DNA from: CAZVJA01 sp964626885
GTDB taxonomy: Bacteria; Planctomycetota; Planctomycetia; Planctomycetales; Planctomycetaceae
Reading direction: 5' to 3'
Length of the DNA stretch: 8,498 bases
Assembly: GCA_964626885.1 (NCBI GenBank)
Contig: CAZVJA010000222.1
Span: 1-8,498 of the forward strand
Shown here: piece after piece, positions 1 through 6,441 of the stretch
Position numbering within the stretch: the stretch's first letter is position 1
How the letters are laid out: every line of letters starts with the position of its first letter
Notes under the pieces: generated by a model
What the model was told of the DNA's origin: nothing
What the model saw: only the letters and a program-made list of their open reading frames with translations
Databases searched by the model: none
Translations under genes and position numbers: made by a program

Positions 1-1054
1 TGTGTATGGAATAGGGATACAGAATCACCTGGGGGAGAAACAGGTAAATCATGGCGAAGAAGGTCATGTATCCGCTGCCGACGGCCGCCGCCAACCAGGT
101 GGTGCGCACCGCCAGTTCGGGGCGCCGCTCGCCGATTCGTTTGCCGACCAACGTCATCACGGCGGTTCCGAAACCGAACATCGGAATGAACGCCAGCGAA
201 TTGAGGTTGAACGCCAGGCTGCTGGCTGCCAGCTCGATTTTGCCGATTGCTCCCACCAGAAAGATAAACAACGAGAACCCGGTGACTTCCGCGAACCATT
301 GCAAACCGGTCGGCAGGCCGTAGCGGAGCATCTGACGGAAAAGATCGCGATCAAACCCGCGATTCTTCCAGAAATGGTACTCGTGCGCCTCGCGCGGGCG
401 CGCCAGCAATACGATGAATGCCAGCGTTCCGGCCACGTACGCGATGTTCGTCGCCCAGGCGGCCCCGGCGATGCCCATTGCCGGAAACGGACCCTTGCCG
501 AAAATCATCAGATAATCGAGCACGATGTTCACGGCCGCAATGAGGAAGTTCACCAGCATGACGATGTGCGTCTCTCCCCGGCCGCTGTAAAAGCAGGAGA
601 GGGCCATCGACATGACGAGCGGCAATGTGCCCACGCACAGGATCGAAAAGTAGCGTGCCTCGAGCACGCTGACTTCCGGGTCGTGGCCGATGAGGCTGAA
701 CAATATTCCTGACAGCGGGATAAACCCCATGAAGAGCACGCCGCCGACCGCCGACAGGTAGATCGATTGCCAGACCGAAGCCGCCACCCGGTCGTTTCGC
801 CCGGCCCCGTCGTATTGCGCAACGAAGGTATTAGCGTAAGTCGCGGTTCCAATGAGAATGCTCATGACAGTCCAGTGAAACGTTCCGGCGGGCAATGAAG
901 CTGCCATCGCGTCGGTGGAATACCACGTCAGGAAGATGCGGTCGATGATGTGCATCAGCGACAGCGATCCCGAGCTGAGGACCATCGGAATCGCGACTCG
1001 CAGTAACTCCCGCAGGCTGCCAGGTTCCGCTTTGGGGGGATCCTGCGGGAGCAT
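1..1054 (-). CDS. MATE family efflux transporter (3' end cut by window edge)
   Basis: A continuous minus-strand frame gives 351 residues from ATG 1054 and runs off the left edge without a stop. MATE proteins are usually about 450-480 residues, so roughly three quarters is present. The protein is strongly hydrophobic, with about eight or nine membrane segments. After an early segment with VAIPMVLSSGS (about residues 20-30), the family-typical stretch LDYLMIFGKGPFPAMGIAGA lies at residues 179-198, where the first half of a MATE protein ends. The second half begins with RYGLPTGLQWFAE (about 244-256). Known MATE proteins exchange Na+ or H+ for drugs or metabolites across the inner membrane; the substrate here cannot be told. 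The start is chosen because homology-like sequence begins soon after it. GGA at 1064-1066 is only a weak ribosome site, and an in-frame GTG at 1108 is possible but less likely. A promoter-like pair lies at 1154-1182. Confidence 0.9.
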   Translation of the reverse strand, partial: MLPQDPPKAEPGSLRELLRVAIPMVLSSGSLSLMHIIDRIFLTWYSTDAMAASLPAGTFHWTVMSILIGTATYANTFVAQYDGAGRNDRVAASVWQSIYLSAVGGVLFMGFIPLSGILFSLIGHDPEVSVLEARYFSILCVGTLPLVMSMALSCFYSGRGETHIVMLVNFLIAAVNIVLDYLMIFGKGPFPAMGIAGAAWATNIAYVAGTLAFIVLLARPREAHEYHFWKNRGFDRDLFRQMLRYGLPTGLQWFAEVTGFSLFIFLVGAIGKIELAASSLAFNLNSLAFIPMFGFGTAVMTLVGKRIGERRPELAVRTTWLAAAVGSGYMTFFAMIYLFLPQVILYPYSIH

Positions 1055-1153
1055 GAGATCGAATCCTATTGGGGCGATGCAGGGCCACGGATCTTTTCGA
1101 CGGGACACCGCCGAACCGAAACAGGTTCGCGAACTCCCGGGCTGAATTTCCTA

Positions 1154-1182
1154 TTTATAAGAAACCGCTCGCCAATTGTCGC
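1154..1182 (-). promoter_or_regulatory. Candidate sigma70-type promoter for the MATE gene
   Basis: On the minus strand GCGACA (1182-1177, four of six matches to TTGACA) is followed after exactly 17 bases by TATAAA (1159-1154, five of six matches to TATAAT). Transcription would begin near 1147, leaving a leader of about 90 bases before the MATE start. It lies downstream of the minus-strand terminator at 1212-1256, so the MATE gene could be transcribed independently of anything upstream. TTATAA at 1155-1160 is itself palindromic, so a weak plus-strand start here cannot be excluded. This is a pattern match only. Confidence 0.4.
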
Positions 1183-1211
1183 CGGGAGTGACCGATCTGA
1201 GGAATCAGCGC

Positions 1212-1256
1212 AAAGAAAAACCGCGAGTCCCCTCAAGTTGGAGAACCCACGGTTTT
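1212..1256 (-). terminator. Intrinsic terminator, minus strand
   Basis: On the minus strand a 16-pair stem (1256-1241 with 1232-1217) closes an eight-base loop (1240-1233). The outer pairs are AAAACCG with CGGTTTT, four of the inner pairs are G-T, and the stem runs straight into TTTTTCTTT (1220-1212). On the plus strand the G-T pairs turn into C-A mismatches, so the fold is clearly better as minus-strand RNA. It would end a transcript coming from the right, about 160 bases before the MATE start codon. It could act as an attenuator in a long MATE leader instead of as a plain gene end. Confidence 0.65.
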
Positions 1257-1403
1257 CGGGTCAATCTCTTCCAGATGGCGACGGTGGAGTCGCTTCGAGA
1301 AAGGCGAGGATCGGGTAGTGGCTGGCACTCACCGTTTGGTGATCCCGGCCTTCGATATGTGTTTAGGCCCTCCGTCGGAATCGTTGGGAAGAGTTTGCCC
1401 CGC

Positions 1404-1430
1404 GGAGCCCGAAGGCTCCATCTATTTTTT
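1404..1430 (+). terminator. Hairpin with T-run: plus-strand terminator or minus-strand UUCG hairpin
   Basis: GGAGCC (1404-1409) and GGCTCC (1414-1419) form a perfect six-pair stem around a four-base loop, followed on the plus strand by ATCTATTTTTT (1420-1430), which is terminator-like. Read on the minus strand the loop is TTCG closed by C-G, an exceptionally stable RNA tetraloop, but no T-run follows. No convincing plus-strand gene lies upstream, so the minus-strand reading as part of a structured RNA is at least as likely. Confidence 0.4.
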
Positions 1431-1594
1431 CCGAACCGGTGTCTCGTACTGGGTCGCTCGCTAGCTCTTTTCTTTCGCCGGATGTTCGGTTCGGTGTTTC
1501 GCTCCGGCTGGTATTTGATCGGCTCTGGAAGGGGCCGTCATCGACTATTTTGAAGATTTTTTTAACCCGTTGAGAGTGCCCCGCCCCAGCCGAT

Positions 1595-1622
1595 TTCACA
1601 CGGCAACCGGGAAGACTATACT
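1595..1622 (+). promoter_or_regulatory. Candidate promoter for the TIM-barrel gene, overlapping a minus-strand -10 box
   Basis: TTCACA (1595-1600, five of six to TTGACA), a 16-base spacer and TATACT (1617-1622, five of six to TATAAT) make a fair sigma70-type promoter. It would start transcription near 1629, about 115 bases before the ATG at 1746. On the other strand the same bases give TATAGT (1620-1615), a possible -10 for the candidate RNA, although no good -35 accompanies it. Confidence 0.4.
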
Positions 1623-1745
1623 ACTTTAGCTCAGTTTCCCGCGCCGGGTACGAATTTCCGATCTCTTCGTGAGTCAAATTGGTCTCGAACGGGAGAGCAT
1701 TTCCAGGATTCAATTGGTCTGCCTTCTCGCAACAGGGTCTGAAAA

Positions 1746-2654
1746 ATGCAACAGCGACAGAGCGTCTCATCACCCGAATACACTCTGAATCACACCGACG
1801 GTTTCGGTCGCCGGGAGTTTCTCAAGTTGGCTGGAGGGGCCGCCGCCCTGCTGACGACCCGCTTGCGTTCCACAACTTTGGCCGCCGACTCCGCCGATCC
1901 TTACGGCGGGTTTCGGATGGGACTGCAAAGTTATTCGCTGCGCGGTTTCGACGAAAAGACCGCCCTGACCCACACGAGGAAGCTCGGCATTAAATACTGG
2001 GAATCGTTTCCGGGGCATATCCCGCTTGGAACACTTCCGAAACACGTCGCGGAACAGAAAGCCCTGCTGCACGACGCCGGCGTCACTCTGATGGCCTACG
2101 GAGTGGTCGAATTAGACGCCAACGAAACCAAGACCCGCGAAAAATTCGATTTCGCGAAAGCGATGGGGATGAAGTCGCTCAGCGCGAACCCGAAAAAAGA
2201 CAAAGCGACATTCGACCTGCTCGACAAAATGGTCGAAGAATACGATGTCGCGATCGCCATCCATAATCACGGTCCCAAAGCCCGCTACGACAAGATCAAG
2301 GATGTGGCCGAGATCGTCAAAGACCGTCATCCGAAGATCGGCGCCTGCGTCGATACCGGGCATTATCTCCGCAGCGATGAAGACCCGGTCGAAGCCATCG
2401 AAACGTTCGGTCCGCGCGTCTTCGGCGTCCACCTGAAGGACGTGCGAACCATCGACGATGGCGGCAAGAGGGGAAAAATCTTCACCATTCTCGGGCAGGG
2501 AGACCTCAACATCCTCGGCTGTCTCAAAGCGCTGCGCAAGTTGAACTATGACCTCTGCCTGGCACTCGAGTATGAAGAGAACGAGAAGAACCCGCTCTCG
2601 GATATCGAAGTGTCGTTGCAGGCGGTTCGCGACGCCGTGAAGAAGCTTGGCTAA
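1746..2654 (+). CDS. Tat-exported sugar phosphate isomerase/epimerase-like TIM-barrel protein
   Basis: 302 residues. The N terminus has a twin-arginine signal, GRREFLKLAGG at residues 21-31, then a short hydrophobic alanine/leucine stretch and a likely cleavage after LAA near residue 47. Gly replaces the usual Ser or Thr before the two arginines. The mature part is a xylose-isomerase-like (AP endonuclease family 2) barrel: GLQSYSLRGF (59-68) on the first strand, HNHGP (173-177), DTGH (203-206), HLKD (229-232), GQGD (250-253) and EYE (275-277). The His, Asp, His and Glu positions fit the divalent-metal site of this family, which isomerises or epimerises sugars and cyclitols. The substrate is not predictable. 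AGGG at 1734-1737, eight bases before ATG 1746, supports this start. The gene is monocistronic: a gap lies upstream and a minus-strand gene downstream. The signal implies folding in the cytoplasm, probably with bound metal, before export to the periplasm. Confidence 0.88.
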   Translation: MQQRQSVSSPEYTLNHTDGFGRREFLKLAGGAAALLTTRLRSTTLAADSADPYGGFRMGLQSYSLRGFDEKTALTHTRKLGIKYWESFPGHIPLGTLPKHVAEQKALLHDAGVTLMAYGVVELDANETKTREKFDFAKAMGMKSLSANPKKDKATFDLLDKMVEEYDVAIAIHNHGPKARYDKIKDVAEIVKDRHPKIGACVDTGHYLRSDEDPVEAIETFGPRVFGVHLKDVRTIDDGGKRGKIFTILGQGDLNILGCLKALRKLNYDLCLALEYEENEKNPLSDIEVSLQAVRDAVKKLG

Positions 2655-2668
2655 TCCTGACCAAGCTT
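2643..2668. repeat. Perfect inverted repeat over the stop codon of the TIM-barrel gene
   Basis: AAGCTTGG (2643-2650) and CCAAGCTT (2661-2668) form an eight-pair stem around a ten-base loop that contains the TAA stop codon (2652-2654). Only ATTGCT follows, so it lacks a proper T-run. It may be a weak terminator or a 3'-end stabilising hairpin between two convergent genes. Confidence 0.5.
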
Positions 2669-2671
2669 ATT

Positions 2672-2705
2672 GCTCGGCGCGCGGCTCAGCGGCCGGCGCG
2701 CGAGC
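2672..2705. repeat. GC-rich inverted repeat over the stop of the small minus-strand gene
   Basis: GCTCG (2672-2676) plus CGCGC (2678-2682) pair with GCGCG (2696-2700) plus CGAGC (2701-2705), with one bulged G at 2677. The loop (2683-2695) contains the stop codon of the small minus-strand frame (2686-2688). It stands directly beside the hairpin at 2643-2668. Neither has a T-run on either strand. Confidence 0.45.
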
Positions 2706-2850
2706 AGTTCTTCATCAGCAGCCACCCGAAGAACCCGATGCTGATCAGCAGTATGCCGTACTTCTCGGGGGTCATGTGGTGCCAATGGTTCAGCAGGTAC
2801 GTGTGGTAAAACTTCAGGTAGCTGCTGACAAAAGCAATCACTGCGAACAT
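2686..2850 (-). CDS. Possible small membrane protein, 54 residues, function unknown
   Basis: Reading from ATG 2850 gives a 54-residue protein. The first part, MFAVIAFVSSYLKFYHTYLL, is hydrophobic to amphipathic, a His-rich turn (HWHH, residues 22-25) follows, and residues 31-47 (YGILLISIGFFGWLLMK) look like a clear membrane helix with a short basic tail. GAGG at 2862-2859, eight bases before the ATG, is a good ribosome site and is the main reason to prefer this start over a longer upstream extension, which reads through the repeat region. I do not recognise a family. A shorter version starting at the internal Met of residue 26 is possible. It is convergent with the TIM-barrel gene and alone in its direction. 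Confidence 0.45.
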   Translation of the reverse strand: MFAVIAFVSSYLKFYHTYLLNHWHHMTPEKYGILLISIGFFGWLLMKNCSRAGR

Positions 2851-2908
2851 GGCTCGGGCCTCACATAGGGCAGGCTGGCAGTTGAATCGCCGACCCGCCG
2901 ATGTTCCG

Positions 2909-2946
2909 CGTGCCGGCCTACCGATACGTTCGGCATAACCGGCACG
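2909..2946. repeat. Perfect inverted repeat, 8 bp arms
   Basis: CGTGCCGG (2909-2916) and CCGGCACG (2939-2946) are exact inverted copies with a 22-base loop. The hairpin lies upstream of the small minus-strand gene and directly next to the hairpin at 2953-2977. There is no T-run beside it. Confidence 0.5.
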
Positions 2947-2952
2947 TCCGGG

Positions 2953-2977
2953 CGCACTCTCAGTGCGAGAGAGTGCG
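2953..2977. repeat. Perfect inverted repeat, 9 bp arms
   Basis: CGCACTCTC (2953-2961) and GAGAGTGCG (2969-2977) are exact inverted copies around a seven-base loop. With the neighbouring stem at 2909-2946 it makes a two-hairpin unit of about 70 bases. It may be part of a leader or an operator; nothing else in the sequence decides this. Confidence 0.5.
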
Positions 2978-3065
2978 ACCTCCCGCAAACCTACCCCACG
3001 AATGGGCCCCAGGCAAATTTCGGCGTTGCAAAATCTCGACAATTTGTAACGTACAGGAGGCCGAC

Positions 3066-3227
3066 CACGGAGACACTGAGGACACAGAGAGAAAGGCAAA
3101 AAAACATTTGAATAAGGAAACAGGAAGGCAGGAAAAGCGATAGCCAGGAGATCGCAATCGACCAAACGATCGTTGGTTTCTCCTGGGTTCATGGCTTCCT
3201 TATTTTTATCTTCCCCGTGACTCCGTG
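3066..3227. repeat. Decayed dispersed repeat with inverted CACGGAG ends
   Basis: CACGGAGACAC (3066-3076) and GTGACTCCGTG (3217-3227) are inverted copies matching at ten of eleven positions. Between them are purine-rich, non-coding bases and a near-palindrome around AACGATCGTT (3165-3174). From general knowledge, elements built on CACGGAG/CACAGAG-type ends with a CAGGAAGGCAGGAAA-like core recur between genes in planctomycetes and verrucomicrobia. That family assignment is from memory and unverified. No transposase is present, so it is a non-autonomous repeat at most. Confidence 0.4.
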
Positions 3228-3244
3228 CTGGAGCCGCCAGCCCG

Positions 3245-4378
3245 TCACGTGCGCACCACCAGGTTGTCCCGATGGATGACTTCTTCGTACTGCATGCTCC
3301 CCAAGGCGGCGACGATCCCATCCGGCTTCTTTCCCGCGATCAATTTCGCCTCACGGGCGCTGTAATTGGTCAGTCCGCGCGCGAACTCAGCCCCCCCCTT
3401 ATCGCCCAGCGAGACCACTTCCCCTTTCTCGAAGTCCCCCTCGACAGAGACAATGCCAATCGCCAGGAGTGACCGGCCCGACGCCTCAATCGCCCTGCGC
3501 GCCCCATCGTCGAGCACGAATTTTCCTTTCGGCCGAACCGTATAGCCAATCCACCTCTTCCAGGCCGGCAAGCTAGCCCCGCGCGCGAGGAACAACGTGC
3601 CGACTTCCTGTCCCGCGAGAATGTCGTCGATGATGCCGGGGCGCGTGCCGTTCGCGATGATCACATTCTCCCCAACCGCCGTCGCCATTCGCACTGCCTC
3701 CAGCTTCGACTGCATTCCTCCCACTCCGCGAGTGCTCCGTGTCGGCGCCGCGAGGTCGCGGAGAGAATCGTCCCACTCGTCGATCAACGGAATCACTTTG
3801 CTGGCGCTATCGGCGGGGTCGCCGTCGTACAACCCGTCGACCACCGACAGGATGATCAGCAACGGATCGTTGACGAGGTTGGTCACCATCGCCGCCAACT
3901 GGTCGTTGTCACCGAATTTGATTTCATCGACGCTTACCGTGTCGTTCTCATTGACGATCGGCACGACGCCGTACTCGAACAGCGTATACAGCGTGTTACG
4001 GACGTTGAGATACCGCGCCCGGCTTTTGAAGTCGTTGGCAGTCAGCAGCAACTGAGCGGCATGGTATCCATGCTTCCGCAGGCAGTCGTCGTACACGCGG
4101 ATCAGATGCGCCTGCCCAGTGGCAGCCGCCGCCTGCAAGTGCGGTAGATCACTCGGGCGTTTCGCCAGCTTCAGTAAGCCGATCCCGGCACCGATCGCCC
4201 CGCTCGAAACCACTACCACCTGCCGGCCGGAGGCCTTCACCCTGTGGATTTGCTCAGCCAGGATGGCAATCCGCTCCAAGTCGAGCGTGTCGTCGGGGCG
4301 CGAGAGGGCGTTGGTGCCGATCTTGATCACCAGCGTCCGGGCTGTTTCGATGATTTCCCGCCGTACGAGGTTATCCAT
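3245..4378 (-). CDS. proB: Glutamate 5-kinase (gamma-glutamyl kinase)
   Basis: 377 residues, close to the 367 of E. coli ProB. It phosphorylates glutamate to gamma-glutamyl phosphate with ATP, the first step of proline synthesis, in the cytoplasm. The N-terminal amino-acid-kinase domain shows VIKIGTN (17-23), VVSSGAIGAG (56-65), VNENDTVSV (142-150), FGDNDQLAA (155-163) and GVGGMQSK (218-225, where GTGGM is more usual). A C-terminal PUA domain covers about 285-365, as in E. coli ProB, where it affects oligomerisation and proline feedback. The start is uncertain: ATG 4378 gives the expected N terminus, an in-frame ATG at 4390 adds four residues, and neither has a clear ribosome site. The open frame continues to 4807 but the added residues look random. 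No proA lies within the window. The gene is divergent from the esterase, and a five-pair stem follows the stop. Confidence 0.96.
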   Translation of the reverse strand: MDNLVRREIIETARTLVIKIGTNALSRPDDTLDLERIAILAEQIHRVKASGRQVVVVSSGAIGAGIGLLKLAKRPSDLPHLQAAAATGQAHLIRVYDDCLRKHGYHAAQLLLTANDFKSRARYLNVRNTLYTLFEYGVVPIVNENDTVSVDEIKFGDNDQLAAMVTNLVNDPLLIILSVVDGLYDGDPADSASKVIPLIDEWDDSLRDLAAPTRSTRGVGGMQSKLEAVRMATAVGENVIIANGTRPGIIDDILAGQEVGTLFLARGASLPAWKRWIGYTVRPKGKFVLDDGARRAIEASGRSLLAIGIVSVEGDFEKGEVVSLGDKGGAEFARGLTNYSAREAKLIAGKKPDGIVAALGSMQYEEVIHRDNLVVRT

Positions 4379-4561
4379 GAGGGGCGTCATTCTGGATGGC
4401 GAAGGGTCCAATTTCAGGCGTCCCACGGTATTTAATCGAATTGTCCGCCGGGGGAAAGCGAACCTCGGGCCAGACGAGCATTGCACCGGAAATTCGGCTA
4501 GTATGACGGAGCCTTGATCTGAAACCCTTGAACCTCCCTCGAACCTACCAGAGGAGACACC

Positions 4562-6100
4562 ATGATCCGCTGCCTGAAGCCCGCCACCTGGTTTTTTGCC
4601 GCACTCTGCACCGCGGCCCTGCTCTTCCCATCTTTCGCTTCCGCCGACGTGCGGCTGCCGAATGTGCTCGGCTCGCACATGGTCGTGCAACGGGATGTTC
4701 CGCTCCCTGTCTGGGGTTGGGCGGAGCCGGGCGAAGAGGTCACCGTGACCTCGGGAAGTGCAAAAGCCTCCACCAAGGCGGACGCCGATGGCAACTGGAA
4801 GGTTCAACTCCCCGCTCAGAAGATCGGAAATCCAATTTCAATCACCGTCGCAGGCAAGAACAAGATTGAGTTGACCGACGTCCTCGTCGGCGAAGTCTGG
4901 GTCTGCTCCGGACAGTCGAACATGGAATGGAACGTCCAGATTTCCGATAACCCGCAGGAAGAGATCGCCAACGCAAATCATCCGCAAATTCGCCTGTTCC
5001 ACGTTCCGAAGAAACCGGCCGGCAGTCCACAGTCGAACGTCGACGCGGCCTGGAAAGAATGCACCTCCCAAAACATCCCGACTTTCTCGGCGGTGTCGTA
5101 TTACTTCGGTCGACACCTGAACCGTGAATTGAACATTCCCATCGGTCTGATCAACACGTCGTGGGGTGGTACCCGGATCGAGCCCTGGACCCCGCCGGTG
5201 GGATTTGAGGCGACCAAAGAAGTTTCCGACATTGCGAACATCCTCCAGCAACTCAAGGAGATGAAGGAGTCATTCCATAAAACCGAAGTCACTGCGATCG
5301 CGAACATGCGGGCCTGGGCCGACGCCGCCGAGAAGCAAGCCGCCGCGGGAGACACCGTGACTCCGCCTCCCGCTTGGCCCAAGAGCCCAATCGAAAGCCA
5401 TGTCATTCCGACCGGTCTCTACAACGGCATGGTGCATCCGCTGCTTCCCTTCCCGGTTCGCGGCGCCATCTGGTACCAGGGAGAATCAAACCTGGCGGAG
5501 GGATTGCTCTACCACGACAAGATGCGGGCCCTCATCAGCGGTTGGCGGTCCGTCTGGAACAATCCTGAAATGCCGTTTCTGTTCGTGCAGTTGGCCCCTT
5601 ACAACTACGGCGGCGATCCGGAGCGGCTCCCCCTCATCTGGGAAGCTCAGGAAAAGACCCTCGACGTGTCGAATACCGGCATGGCGGTCATCACCGACAT
5701 CGGCAACACCAAGGACATCCATCCCCGCAACAAGCAGGACGTCGGCAAGCGGCTGGCTCTGTGGGCTCTCGCCAAGACTTATGGACAAGAAGGGATGGTC
5801 TATTCCGGTCCGCGCTACAAGTCGATGAAGGTTGAAGGGAATAAGGTCCGCATCTCGTTCGACAGTGTCGGCGGCGGACTCGTTTCACGCGACAATCTCC
5901 CCTTGAGCTGGTTCACCATCGCCGGCGCCGACAAGAAATTCGTCCCGGCGGTTGCGGAAATCGAGGGCGACAGCGTCGTGGTTTCGTCCATCAAGGTGAA
6001 CGAACCGGCGGCGGTCCGCTTCGGCTGGCATCAACTGGCGGAGCCGAACCTCGTCAACAAAGAAGGACTCCCCATCAGCCCCTTCCGGACCGACAAGTAA
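4562..6100 (+). CDS. Secreted sialate O-acetylesterase (SASA family, SGNH hydrolase)
   Basis: 512 residues. A Sec signal peptide covers residues 1-28 with likely cleavage after FASA. Residues about 29-105 form the beta-rich N-terminal domain usual in this family (LPNVLGSHMVVQR at 32-44). The SGNH esterase domain follows: GQSNM (117-121) with nucleophile Ser119, NTSWGGT (198-204), WYQGESN (304-310) and IHPRNKQDVG (386-395) with the likely catalytic His387. A helical insertion lies at about 215-270. The C-terminal 95 residues are a further beta domain. Such enzymes remove O-acetyl groups from sialic acids or other acetylated sugars in the periplasm or outside the cell; the true substrate may be plant or algal polysaccharide acetyl esters. 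GAGGAG (4551-4556), five bases before ATG 4562, sets the start. A strong terminator follows, and the gene is divergent from proB across about 180 bases. Confidence 0.93.
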   Translation: MIRCLKPATWFFAALCTAALLFPSFASADVRLPNVLGSHMVVQRDVPLPVWGWAEPGEEVTVTSGSAKASTKADADGNWKVQLPAQKIGNPISITVAGKNKIELTDVLVGEVWVCSGQSNMEWNVQISDNPQEEIANANHPQIRLFHVPKKPAGSPQSNVDAAWKECTSQNIPTFSAVSYYFGRHLNRELNIPIGLINTSWGGTRIEPWTPPVGFEATKEVSDIANILQQLKEMKESFHKTEVTAIANMRAWADAAEKQAAAGDTVTPPPAWPKSPIESHVIPTGLYNGMVHPLLPFPVRGAIWYQGESNLAEGLLYHDKMRALISGWRSVWNNPEMPFLFVQLAPYNYGGDPERLPLIWEAQEKTLDVSNTGMAVITDIGNTKDIHPRNKQDVGKRLALWALAKTYGQEGMVYSGPRYKSMKVEGNKVRISFDSVGGGLVSRDNLPLSWFTIAGADKKFVPAVAEIEGDSVVVSSIKVNEPAAVRFGWHQLAEPNLVNKEGLPISPFRTDK

Positions 6101-6129
6101 CATCTTTTCGTCAGTCAGCAATCTATTCC

Positions 6130-6169
6130 GAACAAGGCACGCTCTCCGGATCGTGCCTTGTTCTTTTTT
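6130..6169 (+). terminator. Strong intrinsic terminator after the esterase gene
   Basis: GAACAAGGCACG (6130-6141) and CGTGCCTTGTTC (6152-6163) are exact 12-base inverted copies around a ten-base loop, followed by six Ts (6164-6169). It lies 30 bases after the stop codon. The T-run is on the plus side only, so it acts in one direction and separates the esterase from the next gene. Confidence 0.93.
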
Positions 6170-6272
6170 CGAACGTCCGATTTCAGGATTCGGGCAATCA
6201 GGCTTCGGACTTCAAGAAATGCCAACCGCTTCTCTCTGTCCTCCATCCTCCGTCATCTGGTTGACCGCTGAT

Positions 6273-6290
6273 CCGACGACAAGTCGTCGG
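6273..6290. repeat. Near-perfect palindrome CCGACGAC-AA-GTCGTCGG
   Basis: Eight-base arms (6273-6280 and 6283-6290) are separated by AA. As RNA it would be a seven-pair stem with a four-base CAAG loop; as DNA it could be a protein-binding dyad. No T-run follows. Confidence 0.5.
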
Positions 6291-6441
6291 CTTGGAGGAC
6301 ACTTAACCCCATGACCTACCCCCGCCACTGCACAACGGCAATCTTCTGTGGCGAAGTGATCCAAACTGCGGCCCATACAGATTGATTCGCCCCAAAGTTG
6401 CTGGGCAATACCGGTTCTTGGGAACAACACTTCGGGTGGCG

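Larger units (their letters stand above)
1208..1608 (-). ncRNA. Candidate structured RNA gene of about 400 nt, unknown family
   Basis: This gene-free stretch is rich in inverted repeats and ends on the minus strand in an intrinsic terminator. In transcript order: GCCGGA (1508-1503) pairs with TCCGGC (1482-1477); a six-base-pair stem GGAGCC/GGCTCC (1419-1404) is capped by TTCG, a very stable RNA tetraloop; TCACC-AAAC-GGTGA lies at 1342-1329; TCG/CGA and CTT/AAG form a bulged stem at about 1307-1290; and GCGAC pairs with GTCGC just after it as a competing fold. The last hairpin at 1256-1217 uses several G-T pairs that become mismatches on the other strand, which points to the minus strand as the transcribed one. 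A TATAGT box (1620-1615) could be the -10 element. I compared it by eye with tmRNA, RNase P RNA, SRP RNA and 6S RNA and saw none of their conserved blocks. Both ends, and the gene itself, are inference. Confidence 0.35.
2851..3244. other. Gap of about 390 bases without a convincing gene
   Basis: The stretch holds the two hairpins at 2909-2946 and 2953-2977, the repeat at 3066-3227 and a short stem GCTGG/CCAGC (3227-3231 with 3237-3241) just after the proB stop. Open frames across it give low-complexity, basic, family-less peptides and are judged non-coding. Confidence 0.6.

Noticed and set aside
1176..1553. Plus-strand open frame of 125 codons
   Set aside because: The peptide is Arg/Ser/Gly-rich with no recognisable motif, has no ribosome site, and runs through the hairpins and terminator of the candidate RNA region.
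1363..1599. Minus-strand open frame ending GANSSQRFRRRA, considered as a tmRNA tag or small protein
   Set aside because: The tag would need an ending such as LAA and the tRNA-like ends of tmRNA, which are absent. The peptide is basic and low-complexity.
2901..3143. Plus-strand open frame of 80 codons
   Set aside because: It is translated hairpins and repeat sequence with a low-complexity, charged end and no start signal.
2686..3321. Longer version of the small minus-strand frame (211 codons)
   Set aside because: The added N-terminal part runs through proB in another frame and through the dispersed repeat. Only the last 54 codons have a ribosome site and protein-like content.
4379..4807. N-terminal extension of the proB frame
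   Set aside because: It overlaps the divergent esterase gene and its ribosome site and adds about 140 residues not found in glutamate 5-kinases.
5400..5828. Plus-strand 142-codon frame inside the esterase gene
   Set aside because: It is a shadow of the esterase in a different frame, rich in Arg, Ser and Pro as expected from GC-rich coding DNA.
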